Shown here piece by piece: positions 1-12,024 of a stretch of 64,000 nucleotides of DNA. Location: contig JAJOHG010000050.1 of NCBI GenBank assembly GCA_021029095.1, positions 62,001 to 126,000 of the forward strand. The letters run 5' to 3'. The number at the start of each line of letters is the position of its first letter. Within the stretch, counting starts at the first letter, position 1. The position numbers and the translations under genes are program-made. The DNA is from Phellopilus nigrolimitatus. Its lineage: Eukaryota > Basidiomycota > Agaricomycetes > Hymenochaetales > Hymenochaetaceae. The notes under the pieces are model-generated. The model saw only the letters and a program-made list of their open reading frames with translations. It was not told the origin of the DNA and did no database searches.

Positions 1-770
1 CGGTATTGTTGATGGTGTGCTAATGGTACTGTATTGGGTTTAGTGTTCTGATGTGCTGAATAAGCACTTTAATTCAAGGTATGTAGTGTAGTTTTGTCGA
101 TTTTCCAGCACCATTTGACTTTCTACGTTGATTTAGTAATCGATTCTCACGACCATTTTTGATCTATTTTTTGTGTGGCCGTCTGGCCGACGGCACGCGT
201 TGTCAGCGCGCTTTAACGGCATGAGTCGGCATCGTGATTGGGCCCCACGCGTCGGCCACGTGATTTGGCTACGCGCGTCGTCAGCACGCTTTGGCTACGC
301 GCGTCAGTAGGGCGCTTCGGCCGCGTACTTTGGCGCCACGCGTTGGCAGCGGCCGCGCGATTGGGCCGCGCTGGGCCGCGTGCATCAGCCACACAATTGG
401 GCCGTGTGCTCTGTCAGCGCGCTTTGGCGGCCCTTGTTGGTGGCGCGTGCAGATATATGGATTTAATTTATTTGAATATCCAATAAAAAATGTGTGCAAA
501 GGCTGTAATTAAAAAAAAAAATGTTTACTACATTTTCGTTTGCTATCGGTATGAACGGCTGAGCGTGGTACGCGCTCCGAGAACGTATATGTTGATCAAA
601 AGAACGAGCATCTTCACGGTCATCCCACCCTGCCTTGATCTTTGGTAGAATGGACCGTTTCACGACGCTATGGCAGCGATGTGCACCTTGCTCGGGCACG
701 GCTCAGCGAAGACGTACTACCGTACGAGCGCAGAATGTAGAAAACAGAAAAGAAACATTATTAGATCATT
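1..770. other. Non-coding flank with GC-rich degenerate repeats
   Basis: I see no supportable gene here. Positions about 180-450 carry a GC-rich degenerate minisatellite. Short units around GCGCG, TTTGGC, TACGCGCGTC and ATTGGGCCG recur about every 20-30 bases with heavy divergence. The flanks are AT-rich, with an A-run at 510-521. Open frames across the block exist on both strands only because the repeat lacks stops. Confidence 0.6.
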
Positions 771-772
771 CT

Positions 773-3737
773 TCATTGGCTGCCAGTCAGCTTGGACATT
801 TCATCCATCACCCAGCAAACATCATCGAGTGCGAGGTCAAACTCGCGATTGCTGCCGTCCACGAGAGCGCTTGCCCACCAGCTAAGGCTGAGCACAACAA
901 GAAAAATCCCGTTCCCTCCTCCCTTCCTCGTCTCGACCCATTGCTCGCCATCTCGCATTTCGCGAGATAGCGGGAGCGAATCTCCTCTCCGCCACTCCGG
1001 CTGCAGTGAGACCCACCATTTTATCCACTGGCGCGTGAGCGAAGCGAGCACGAACGGCGGGACAGCAAAGTAGTTCTTCTTCCTTTTTTGCCAGTAGTCG
1101 ATGCAGTCCGGACGGTGGGTTTTCTTCAATCGGTGAGACAGGTCCTGGGATTGGTCAGAGAATGTGATGCACGGAGAATTTAAAGGTACGTACCTTCGAC
1201 TCGGGAAAACACAGTTGCTTCTCGAGAACTAACCACGATTTGATCAGACGGCGGTTGTCGCCAGCAAGGAACGACCAGAGGCCAGGGACCGCTTTCGTGA
1301 TCCACTCGCGCTGCGCTTGCAGTTCGGGCTCGATGGCGTCGCCTAGCAGTTGTTCTAACAGCGAGTATTATGTGTATCCAGGAGCAGGGGCTGATGAGTT
1401 AGAATCGGCAGAAACGCCGCGATCAGTTGCGACACGAGCAGATGCGAACGGCGATACAGCAAGAATGAGAGAGGACGCGATGCCATCGGTCCCATCCTCA
1501 TCATGGCGCGCGTCGCATTCTCTTGCTTCTGGTTGAGCGGTTGTTGGAAGCGATACCAGAGATTTATCAGTTTGGCATTGAGAAGCCTCCCTAGTTGACA
1601 CTGGTGGGCCTTGGACAGCTGGTGATATCGAGGTAATTAGCGGCGTCGAGTCCGGTTGATCCAGCTCCATCGCGTCAAGAGAACCGGCAGTTTCGTGTTG
1701 AGAGGCCTGCCTAGTTGACGCTGGTGGGCCTTGGACAGCTGGTGACATCGAGGTAATTAGCGGCGTCGAGTCAGGTTGATCCAGTTCCATCGTGTCAAGA
1801 GAATTGGAGGTGAGAGTTCTGAAATAGACTTAGCAGACGAGCCGCAGACAATAAGGCACGTGCCACTTACCGGGAGCTTTTTCTGGTCGAACGTCGTACC
1901 GGTGCTTTTTCACTTGTTTTGCCTGCCCTTTTCTTAGCTGTTTCTGCCTTTTTCGCCCTTTCCTTAGATTTCCCGGAAACTATGCCTTGCATAGCTGCAG
2001 TAAGTCCTATTTCTTCCATCAAACGTCGACGTTTTTCTATATTCATAAGCCGGACTTTTTCGTACGAAGTGAGGCGCGTCGCTTCCTTGCAGGCTGGTCA
2101 GATCTTTCACGTGACCCATCATCCTCATCATTGTCTTCGTCTTCGTCTTCGTCTTCATCGCTTTTGTCTTTGTCTTCCTTGTCTCTGTCTTCCTCGTCTT
2201 CGTCATCGTCTCTGCCGCGGTCAAGCCTTTTGGATGCAAAACCCCGCGTGGCCGGCTGCTCGAGGTCGCCATGCGCGAGAGCGTCTCTACCTGAGTTAAT
2301 TGCAATGTCGTTTACATCAAACAGGACCGCGTCTTCCTCGACTGGCTCTATTCCGGCGGTGGCTCGTCTCGATGGATTCTCAGGTATCGCCGAAACTGCG
2401 CGCGAAGCACTTGTACTCGAAGACGACGATCCGACTGCGGGATCCAGGGCAATCGAATCGCGTATCGCTTTAGCTATTCAACATTGTAAGTTTTAGGCTC
2501 TATATTAGCAAACAAGAGACTCACTAAAGCACTTCGAAAGCCACTGTGTGGCGGGCACCTGTATCGCATTCTTGAAGTTTGGATAGTATTGTTCGAAGGA
2601 TTTCCCGGTGTCCGCCGTCTTTCCAAAACTGGTCCTGCTTCCGAGATGAGTTGCGCTCTGATTAACTGTAAAGTACTGACGTACGTGAATATCTTGATCT
2701 TTCCACCTTTGTCCGGCTGCGGGAATCCGAGGATGATGATTCCCGATGCGTTAATTTGGCCTCTAAGCTCCTTTGCGAAGGTGCTCATTGTTGGAGGCAG
2801 TTTGTCGATCCTCCTAAACGAGGTCAGTGAACTAATAATTTGGTATTGGCAGACAACGTACTTCTGAAGCTCCATATTCTCTAGCCGTCGATTCTCCTCG
2901 CGCTTGACCTCCTCGTCTTGGATACAAACAGGATCATCGGTAATTTCGCTTGACTTCACAAGCGCGTCCATCTCTTCCAAATGACCGTTGTTCTCTGTGA
3001 TCGGAACACTACGGCCCTCGATGGTAATGTTGCTTTCGCATCCTTCCGATTCCCCGGTCAAGCTAACCTGACCTTCAGGAGACTCAGTTTCTGCCGGTTC
3101 CGCGCGCAACTTGGGCGACGTCGCTTTTCGGAAAGCGGTCACGTTATCCCTCACAGCGTCGGTTTCGCTTTTCAACCACTCCTTCAGGACTCCCGACTTG
3201 AATATCTTCTTCGTCTTAGCCGGTGTTCCTTCTGGTACTGATTTTTTGTAGGCGAAATAAAGAGATTCAAGAAGTGCGGACCGCTCAGGGTCCTTCTCAA
3301 TGACAAGTTTTTCGTAAGCTTCGTGCATTTGATACATTCGCTTGGGACCACTTGACTCATTCTTCTCTTCTTTTGCCTGAACTTTACCCGACAGGTTTAG
3401 TACGGTCTGCGTGCGCCGAACTCGGTGCTTGTTATAGTACCATTGCCTGATACGCTGGAAATAAATGTGAGACCAATACAAAAGAAAAGAAACAAAAAGA
3501 ACTCACTTCTTTAGCTCGTTCCGTTTTCTCTATCTGAATCTTCTCCTCAGAACCCTGAAACTTCACGCGCGGAAACAACATGCTTGTCGGCGGGTATCGC
3601 TCCAGGAACGTGTCGAAGAATTGGTCGAAAAACGCGGTAACAGTGTTGCTCTTCTTTGCTTTGAGATAATTGTCGTCTTCTTCAAGCAGTAGGTCCTCTG
3701 CGCCTTCGTGATCTCCTGCCCACGTTGGCACGGGCAT
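773..3737 (-). CDS. Agaricomycete orphan protein of the kind found near KDZ elements, multi-exon
   Basis: I read one spliced minus-strand gene starting at the ATG at 3735-3737 (MPVPTWAGD). An intron at 3455-3506 (GTGAGT...CAG) joins KEV to a conserved RIRQWYYNKHR block. Further short introns carry the frame through a Ser-rich region and an acidic Asp/Glu stretch (about 2110-2220) into a basic Lys/Arg segment near 1920-2060. The last exon (773-1129) ends with a Trp-rich block, RQWIKWWVSLQPEWR, and GNGIFLVVLSLSWW. These blocks recall a lineage-specific Agaricomycete family often seen beside KDZ transposases; that link is from memory. The function is unknown. A 120-bp in-frame tandem duplication lies at about 1570-1806. 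Exon ends below 2474 are approximate. Confidence 0.6.
1570..1806. repeat. 120-bp in-frame tandem duplication
   Basis: Two adjacent copies differ at only a few bases. The shared landmark CCTAGTTGAC recurs 120 bases apart (about 1589 and 1709). On the minus strand each copy encodes MELDQPDSTPLITS followed by SPAVQGPP. Because 120 is a multiple of three, the reading frame is kept. Confidence 0.85.
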
Positions 3738-4114
3738 GGTTCGTCAAGAAATGATTTAGGACGGCTCGCGAATAGCGAAATACATGCTTGGCGGCCACGC
3801 TTAAGTAAGCTCGTTTTAAAGCAATTGGATTTCTTTAAGACATTAATAGACGTGCTTTGAGGCTTTGTTTATATTTGCTTGGATTCCTGTGGGACTTTTA
3901 CCGTCTCTTCTCCCTCTTCAACATTGCTTGCCCCAGACCACGAGCTGGTCGCGTCGTTTGAACAGCTGGTACGTCCCTCAGCCTCTTTCTCTCCGGTCCT
4001 CAACTTATCAGAGCTCATATTTGTCTTAGGAAGTTTAATCTCGCAGATAAGACAGGGTAAGCGCAGATCTCTGGATATGAATGGTTAACGTGCTAATATC
4101 GCGTTATCAAGGCT
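3738..4114. other. Divergent intergenic region
   Basis: This lies between the minus-strand orphan gene and the plus-strand RNase H1 N-terminal-domain gene, so it probably holds both promoters. An upstream non-coding exon of the downstream gene is possible, since GTACGTCC at about 3970 and GGTAAG near 4056 resemble splice donors. I could not fix one. Confidence 0.4.
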
Positions 4115-5308
4115 ATGGTGACAAAGCGCGAGGAAGACGTTAACACCGACGCAGGACAGAGCACCGCGACGCTCACCGAGGAGCCCGCCACGCGCAGAGA
4201 GTCCGGAGCGCCCAACACTGGGAGCAGCGAGGGCTTGAGAGGGATGGCTCCCCAAGCGGTTAGGGCGGCTCAGGGCAACGGATCCGATATTGTGGTTCTC
4301 CTCGTTGACTTGATCGAAGGTCTCTCGTCATTGGGCACTTGCGTTCTTCGGGTCACAGTCCAGGTCATCCATCAGCTCGCGGCGAGGTTTCCTCGGAGGC
4401 TCGACTATTCGGAGGAGGCACACAATCGCGAAACCGCGTCGCCGCTGGAGTCAAATGTCGGAAACACCGGTCTTATATCCTCAAGCGCGCTTTCCGACAC
4501 TGTCTCCTTCGAAACGGCCCCTTCCGCTCCGCCCTCGCAAGATGCACCGCCGCAGGGGATCGTCGTTCCATCGCTGCAAGAGATCCCCGTTCCACCGCCA
4601 CAGCCGATCATCGTCTTCCCGTCCGCGGATCAGGTCCTCCTTCCGGCTTACTCCACGCCTGGCCGAAAAGTCTACGCCGTCCTCAAAGGCCTTCGCGTTG
4701 GTGTTTTTTATAGGTGGTAAGTTCTCAAATTGTTTTGACTTTGTCCTTATGCTTAACTTTCATTCTTTATAAATGCTATAGGATCGAGGCTGGATATTAC
4801 ACAATGGGTGTGCCAGGATCTTCAGTACGTAGCTTCGATATTCTTCGGGCCGCTGTCGAAGAGTTCGAGAACGCTCGGCTCAGCGGAATGGTACATCTTT
4901 TGCCTGACGTTCAAGGTCGGCTTCGCGGAGAAAGGGTCCTGCCGGAAGCTCACCATGCCATCCTCACGCCATTCAACCGAATGTCAAGATGGTACTGCGT
5001 TACGGCCGCGATACGTATTGGAGTCTTCTCGCGATGGTAAGTCGTTATATTTAAATACAATTAATTTAAAGCAAAACTCATGCAAGTACATTAGGACGGA
5101 AGTCAATGACTATGTCTACCAAGATAATGCAGCCATCTATCAAAGTTTTGACACGTACGAGGAAGCACAGAACGAGTTCGAGCTCGCATACAATTACGGC
5201 CTCGTCGAGTTGCACCCTGACACCAATAACAAGTTGTTTATTGTAAGTGCTTTCGTCTTTATGAAGCGTTCTAAGCTCATATCATTGCCTTAAAAGCCCT
5301 TCGCTTAG
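4115..5308 (+). CDS. Protein with two RNase H1 N-terminal (Cauli_VI-type) domains
   Basis: Splicing 4115-4716, 4782-5036, 5095-5242 and 5297-5308 gives a 338-residue protein. All junctions are GT-AG and the frame is continuous to TAG. The first ~190 residues are low-complexity Ser/Pro/Glu-rich. Two repeats follow: KVYAVLKGLRVGVFYRW-IEAGYY, then WYCVTAAIRIGVFSRW-TEVNDYVY with SFDTYEEAQNEFE. These match the small RNA/DNA-hybrid-binding domain at the N-terminus of RNase H1 (PF01693), which is expanded in Agaricomycetes. An intron falls at the same place in both repeats, after the Trp, consistent with internal domain duplication. No RNase H catalytic domain is present, so I infer a nucleic-acid-binding protein of unknown role. 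The start is the first ATG of the open frame. Confidence 0.65.
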
Positions 5309-7087
5309 GCAAAAAAAAAACGAATTCTGCAAATCAAGCGAATCGTATACCCGCTCTGACATGAATGGCCGTCGCGTTTTACTGTCCCTGTTCGAGTTTT
5401 TCTGTATAAATGTTTTCTGTATATTGTGAAATACACGCTTTTGAGACAAGTTATAGCGAAGCCAGAAGAATTGACTGCACGCGAACATGTAGCAACGGGT
5501 ACCATATCTCTCCGGCCGCATTTCCAACTCTCCCAAAGCGCATGGAAACTACGCGCTCGAATAGACATACACATCTCTCGCTATAGCTTGTTTGCCAATT
5601 TCCGCCAGAAGTTCATCTTAGAAGCACATCTGGAATGACGATGACAATTCTCTGAACTGGGTTCAATGGTGATCCCGTTTCATTCCTGAGTGAACCCGGT
5701 AGCTGTCACAAAACAGCATCGACTGCTGGGTCTCATTGCGCCCACATCGGATAAGTATTAGAGGGAGGTAGTACAATGATGGCTTAAAACCAATCTGAGC
5801 GAAGTTCGCCAGATAACCTAGGGAAGAGAATTGAATGTATCTAGAGGTGATTTGCTTTCAAAGAAAGGCCGTGTCAACAGAATAGTTTGCGGTATGAACG
5901 CTATGGTTCGTCTTCGGCACGCTTCTTTAGTTGTCTGTAACTTGCTTCAGTTGGTTCAGACTTGATCTTGAGGCTTCGTTTCATCTCAGTGTTCATGTGG
6001 TTGACCTTCTTGTTCAAGAGCTGTCTTGAGTTTTGATGGTCTCCAATTCATGCTAATGATACGACACAGATCTGCGTCGAATATGGCTTTGTCCCAAATA
6101 TTCTCATCATTTCTCAATGTCATGCGAAACCGATGTACGCATGATGGGTTGACCAATATTCTTGTCCTCAGTGAGATTAATCACTTCAGATTTTCTGCTT
6201 AAAGGAAAATGGGGTAGACATGTTGTGATGATTGACCTGTTCTAGTCAAAGAATAACTTCCAGCAGTATTGTTCCGAGTAGCAAATGCAGATTCATATGA
6301 AGATAATGCTGCATGCTCGTTTGTCAATGAGGATATCTCTATTCTCTCTGCGCTATGCTCCTGTGGATCCGCCCATACAAATGGTGAAGTTAGAATCACT
6401 TTTCGGAAGCACCAAGAAACGTTCGTTAAGCAGCACTTTTGTCGCCTCTGCATCTGTTCCGCAGGATTCTTGTAGTTCCCTACGACGTAACAGAAGATGA
6501 AGTGCGATATCTGGCAACACGATTTGCTCAAGTTTCTTCGATATTACGGCGAAGATGAAGCTGGAGAGTGGAAGCAACGTGTTGGGTGACAAGTATGCAT
6601 GTGCTGATCGGCGGACTGAGAGGATTAGGTGTGCTAAAGTAATTAATGATTATACTGGAAGTAATACATACAAAAAAAGTACGTCGGCGAGTCTATCGAC
6701 ATTACTACACAACAGAAATGACTATAAGCCGCTGGCTGCGTTTTGATGACCTGCACTCTCGAGCGGAGCACACTCTTTTTGCCTCGTTTTTGCCTCGCCT
6801 TGCATGCCGTGTTTGGGTCATGAGGCTCTACATGCGTAGTCAATAATGTAAAGCGGTAGACAGATGAACAAAAACTCACAGGAAAGAAGTACTTCGAGCT
6901 CAATGAATGAATTTTCGGAAGTTGTAAGAGACTTTGACGTCACTGCATAGTCGGAGCTTCGACCTCAATGATCGTCGCTTCCTAAGTGATCGACTTACAC
7001 ATTCTTTTTCTTCACGCTTTTCACACTCTCTACGTGTCATGTTATAAAGTGTAAGTGTGTCGGCCCTCCCTGCTTTCCATCCGTAAA
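5309..7087. other. Intergenic, no gene recognised
   Basis: About 1.8 kb of mixed composition. Short frames exist on both strands around 6200-6600, but none shows a recognisable domain, consistent splice sites or low stop density. The last ~100 bases are the likely 5' flank of the KDZ transposase gene. Confidence 0.5.
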
Positions 7088-10000
7088 ATGTTCAAACGCA
7101 AAAAAGACGACTCCAGCCCGCGTTTTACAGAGTTCGTACTGTCCTCTGATGCCGAGGACTTTGTCAGCGACAGCGAAGATGAGACACAAGAAGTGTCAAC
7201 GGCACATTTCGCGACACTCACCGAGACAAGGCGTGGACTCGGATCGGTCAGCACATTCCTAGACGATGTCGTTCCCAGTGGCCGACCCTCATCTCCTATC
7301 AACTATGAGTTTACTGCCGATATGGACGATCCGGATTTTTTCCCCGGCGATAGCAACACCATCGGAAATGATGGCGACAACATTAAATTTGCCTCCATCA
7401 ACCACAATGACGGTGACGACGATGTTGACAATGACGAACCGGTGGACAAAGAGGTTACTGAGAAGGTAAAAAGGGAGCGGGTAAGCGTTTTTTAACTTAA
7501 TTGTGACCGCCATTAATCAAACTGTCGACTCTCAGGCGAAAGAGATCACAAGATGGCTCCCTTTTCGACCGGAATATCTTGATGAGCTGATTCGCCATGA
7601 CGGACGTGGCGAATTTGCGAGTGGTGAAGATAAGTGTCCAGCGTGCGTTTCTGCAGGTATCACACACCGATGTCTCGACTGTTTCGGACTTCCTGTGTTC
7701 TGCAAAACCTGTCTTCTCGTGGCTCATCAATGTCACCCTCTTCACGCGATTGAGGTACGTTTGACAGTGAACTGTCATCGAAGCTACTTATTGAAGACAA
7801 AAAAACTTTAAAGAAATGGAACAGATCGTTCTGGGAGAAAGACAACCTCCGCATGCTCGGGCTGACTGTCGAACTCAATCACCGCGGTGGACCGTGCAAG
7901 CACCCTGCCACTCCGTTTGATATGGTTGTTATCCATATAAACGGCTTTCACGTCGTGAGCGTCCGCTTTTGCGGCTGTAAGACGAACTCGAGAGATTGGC
8001 AAAGGCGCAACCAAACCCTGCGCGCTCGCTGGTTTCCCGCTTCTCAAGACAATCCGAGCACCGTTTTCACCTTCGAAACTCTCGACCTTTTCCACGAGCT
8101 CACACTACAAGGAAAACTGTCCGCGCACGACTTTTACGTAGGCCTTATGAATCGAAGCGACAACACCGGGGTCAGAGGGTATCCGGTAAGTTGCTTGCTC
8201 GAATATCCTCGGACAAGCTCCTGACGACCCTATAGAAAAGATACGATGAATTCCTCCGGGTCACGCGAATATATAGGCACTTGATATTGGTTAAGCGCAC
8301 GGGCCGTGGGCACGATCCCGCGGGTGTCGGTGCGACTCGACCAGGTCAACTGACTCTCGAATGTCCAGCCTGTCCGCATCCAGGGAAAAATCTTCCTGAT
8401 GGATGGGATAGTTCAAATCAATCGTAGGTGTATTGCAATTAATACTGTCTTCACTTCGTGACTAATGAAACAAATTTATATAAGATGGCTATACAGGCTA
8501 ATTCTTGCTGTCGACGCTAACTTCAGGCTGAAGATGAAGGATCGCGGCGCAAAGGATCCCGAGCTAGGGCCGGGATGGGCCTATTTTGTCGAAGATAAAG
8601 CTCATAAAGAAGAAGTGGCGAAACATCCTGCAAAAATTGAGGTACGTTAGCAACTGCGATTTACGGATACATTTCAACTCAACTATATTTCAGCGGAACT
8701 CGTGTGACTCGACCTTTCAAGCAATTGAGCGCGCGACATCACGCGTAAACGATGGATACTCGGTCACTGGTGTCGGTTCGATTATTTGCGCTCGTAATGG
8801 ACTCGTTCGTCCGAATGGCGTCGCTGATCTTCAGAAGGGCGAACGGTAGCCACTGGTCAGCTTGGAATTGGCACAAGATAACAGGATTTGGTAAGATTTC
8901 TATTTTTTACTTTCAATTTATTCTAACGCGCTCGCAGGCTCGCTCTTATTTCGAAAGTCCAAGGAAGCAGTCGAGGAGTCGAACATCTATCGCAAGCAAC
9001 ATGACAACTTCACGGCGACTTTCGGATCGTCGGACATCTATGAATGGCAGAAGATGGTCGACGCTTGGCAAGACGGTCCTCATAATCAACCAAATCCCTA
9101 TGCCGATCCTCCTGTTGGTATGCTTGTCTCATTAACTCTCTCCTCCCGCATGCACAAACTCATTGAGTGTCCTCAGAGCAATCAACAGCGAAAGTACGGC
9201 TCGAACTCGCGAAGGAAGAGTCATCAATAACTCAAAGCGAAGGATCGCTCGCGCACGAGATGTCGCCAAGCGCGTTAATTGTACGAGGACTCGAACTCGA
9301 GGATCAAAGGTGAGTAACCACCATTCTATACAATCGCAAAAGTATCTTATTAATAATTGTAATGTATCTTATAAATAATTGTAATAGTCGATACTATATT
9401 GCTCTTGTGCAAGCTTGCAAGACACGGCCACAACCAAACCAAGCCGCTATGCTACAGGAACGGCGCACTGCTCTCGTTCGCAAGGTCCAGAAATGGAGAA
9501 CTATCCAACTCGTCTACATGCCGACCGTCGCCAGCCTGCTTTCTTCGGGCGAGCCTCCTCACGACCCGTCGCTGACCGCTGCGTCTATTGACAGTGTCCC
9601 AATAATTGATCCTTTCGTTCCGCCGCTCCTTCTGCCGTCTAGTCTCCCGATTTCGATTCGCCAGACCCTTACACCGAGGCTCAATCTAACTGCGAAAGAA
9701 ACGCGCCTGCGAGCTGCTCAGGCTGAGGATGCCCTCGCGGAGCTACGGCGCTTACTCAAAATTCGGGCAACATCGATTCAATTCAAAAAAGTCAATATGG
9801 TTGGCCAGCGAGCACAGACACGAGTGCGCTCCGTTTTAACTCTTTTTCAAGACAAAATTGACCGCGTCGCAAATCGCTATCGCGCGGCGCAAGCAGCGCT
9901 CGTCTCTCTGGGTCCGGAAGAGAAGCAATGGGATAAGCTTTTCCCGATGCTCAATGCAAACGACGTACGCGGACCAGGTAAAGAAAGTGACGACGCCCCC

Positions 10001-10628
10001 CACCACAAAAAAAAGAAGGCAACCGCAAATGCGAAGGAAAGTGAAGGTCGGCGAGTACTTTCGTGGATATGGACTTCAGAGACTGCGTCAAAGGATGATT
10101 GCTCGGATGACGAGCTTGCCTTGCGTACGTATGCTGAAACCTGCTATCATGACTTTCAGTTAATCACCAGTAATAGTTATGCGCTGCGAGTGGGCAAGAT
10201 CACAGGCACGAGCCGAACGATGGGAGGAGGAGAAAATTCTTCTCGTGGAAGAAATGCGACGGACGCTCACCTATTCCGATTGGAAAGCTACGTGGTGGCG
10301 CGGTCAGGCGGCCCTTCGCGACAATGAACATCTGCGTGCAGACATCCGGGACGGTCTGCGGGCTTATGCTCAGAAACAGGCAGTCATGTGGGAGCAGCTT
10401 GCAGTTTCATTTGCAACGCGCTGGTACAAGCTTTTGGCTTCTAACGGACTCAAGACTGACTGGCCCGAACAGTACCGCATCGCAGCCGTTGATGCCTCGT
10501 TGAAGACACCAAATAAGAAATTCCGCGCGCGTCTGCGTGAAGATCATCCTGCGAAGCTGTCGATGATTCTGAAATCTCTCAGCAGGCTATGGATGTCGAC
10601 GAGGGTTTCGATGGTGAGGGGTCAATAA
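7088..10628 (+). pseudogene. KDZ transposase with CxC2 cluster, catalytic core deleted
   Basis: Spliced exons 7088-7480, 7536-7754, 7814-8185, 8236-8423, 8485-8641 and 8694 onward give the N-terminal half of a KDZ (Kyakuja-Dileera-Zisupton) transposase. It has an acidic leader, WLPFRPEYLDELIRHDGRGE, and the CxC2 zinc cluster (CPAC, HRCLDCFG, FCKTC, CHPLH). KWNRSFWEKD, RFCGC, WLYRLILAVDANFRLK and SVTGVGSIICARNGLV follow. Directly after DLQKGER (8845) the text jumps, with a frame change and a TAG at 8847-8849, to GSHWSAWNWHKITGFG. That motif lies after the catalytic core in intact relatives. The C-terminal part then continues through introns at 8891-8936, 9118-9176, 9310-9387 and about 10125-10176, with LQERR, YMP and EEEKILLVEEMRR blocks. 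The YD-ACQ catalytic region is missing, so this copy cannot transpose by itself. Confidence 0.85.
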
Positions 10629-11500
10629 CCGAACCCACTAATTACACTTAAATTCTACTCGTCATTTTGTTGTATCATTACACTTTGTATTCTGAATGGG
10701 ATCGACCCCGTGCTTCTGCGCGGATCCCTTCCTTTTCTGTTGATCGCCGTCCAAATCAGGCTTTTTTCCTTTCTCGCGCCACCCGTTGCCACCTGGCAAC
10801 GACTACGTCGCGTCGTCGTCGTACTTTCCCTCTCCTTTGTCCCTCCCTCTCCCTCTCTGTGCGGCCGTGCTTAATGTTCAGAGACCGCAATTGTGTCGCG
10901 AAACGTTGCGGAGGTGCACCGAGTTCCGAATCGTGCACCGATCTGAAATAAAGTGCGGCTCATCGTGCTCTGGGTCCTGAAATATAATGTAATGTTCCCC
11001 CATGCCATGCCTGCCCCCTTGACAAGATCCAGCCACTGCTCTCTGCGCAGTGCCACATCGGGTGAAGACTTGAATGCGTGGCCAGCCAGGATTCCGCCTC
11101 ATCAACATCGGAAAGATGTCGAAGATCGTCTCCGTGCGCTGTAGTCTCTGCGCGGCCGTACGGGCGCTGTCCGTGCCACTGTGCTAGCTGGGTCGAGGCA
11201 GTGCGTCGTTTTTTTGGTCTTTCCTTCATCCTTCCCTGTTGTCTTCACTGCGAAGGCGACACTCAGCATCCTCTCAATTTTTACAACAACTACAAGCAAA
11301 GAACATAACCCTCCGCCTCGTGCGACACGGCAGCGCAAATCCCGTCGCAAACGCACAAAGTCCTAGCGCAAACACACGAAGCACGTCCGGGGGCGCCGCG
11401 ATGGACCCACCGCTCGAGCTGGACTCCGACGAGCTCGTGCTGTGAGCAGGCGACCACGAGGCGCTGAATACCGTGCTCGGGGTGTCGAGGTTGGGCTCGA
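10629..11500. other. Intergenic, no gene recognised
   Basis: This is the 3' flank of the KDZ gene followed by GC-rich sequence with short open frames on both strands (for example the minus frame at 10960-11229). I recognise no domain. 11240-11440 leads into the COPA-like fragment and contains an in-frame stop at about 11443. Confidence 0.45.
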
Positions 11501-11509
11501 CGTTCAGTG

Positions 11510-11710
11510 AGTTTGCGCTGGTCGTGTCGTCTTCCACGGATCAAACTGTCCGCATCTGGGATATTTCAGGGCCTCGAAAGGACACGCCTAACGCTGCCCC
11601 TGGTGGTTTTGAAACATTCGACACATTCTCAACCGTTGAGTATGTGTTGGAAGGTCACAATCGCGGGATGAACTGGGCTGCGTTCCGTCCAGCGCCAGTG
11701 CTGGCGTGCC
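11510..11710 (+). pseudogene. Fragment of coatomer alpha (COPA) WD40 domain
   Basis: The plus frame reads [19 protein letters not shown], then a Pro/Gly linker, then [19 protein letters not shown]. This is the end of the fourth and start of the fifth WD40 blade of the COPI alpha subunit, including the characteristic YVLEGH-RG-NWA-F motif. Upstream and downstream blades are absent, and the frame runs into AT-rich unrelated sequence near 11710. COPA normally exceeds 1,100 residues, so this is a short relic. I infer DNA-level copying followed by truncation. Confidence 0.75.
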
Positions 11711-11952
11711 GAATGTGCCGGATGTGCCAGATACGCATACGTAAATTAGCTATGATAAATGTACTTATAATAGAAATAAGGAACAAAAGAAATAGGTCCT
11801 AAATAGGGCTTGTTTTATCAAAATCAATGCAAAGTTTCGTAGGAGACACGAAAAGATAATCCATCAAAGATCCCTACTACATATGGTATGCCATCAGCAC
11901 AGCCGAAAGATGCCGAAAAGGCCGTACCCCGCTTGTCACGCACAAGCAAGGC

Positions 11953-12003
11953 CCCCTGTAATTACAGGGGACTGTAGTACTGCCAGTCCCCTGTAATTAC
12001 AGG
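11953..12003. repeat. Paired palindromes forming a larger hairpin
   Basis: 11953-11970 is a perfect 18-bp palindrome (CCCCTGTAATTACAGGGG). 11988-12003 repeats its core (CCTGTAATTACAGG), and the spacer carries GGACTG/CAGTCC arms. The whole 51 bases can fold as one stem or as two. The block separates the COPA and UTP4 fragments and may mark a transposon end or a recombination junction. Confidence 0.85.
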
Positions 12004-12024
12004 CCAGGATACTACTGGCACTGG

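Noticed and set aside
238..512. Open frames in both directions at the left edge
   Set aside because: They are produced by the GC-rich minisatellite and show no domain or splice structure.
11953..12003. Helitron 3' end at the palindrome
   Set aside because: A hairpin is present, but I found no CTRR end followed by T at the right distance and no matching 5' TC end.
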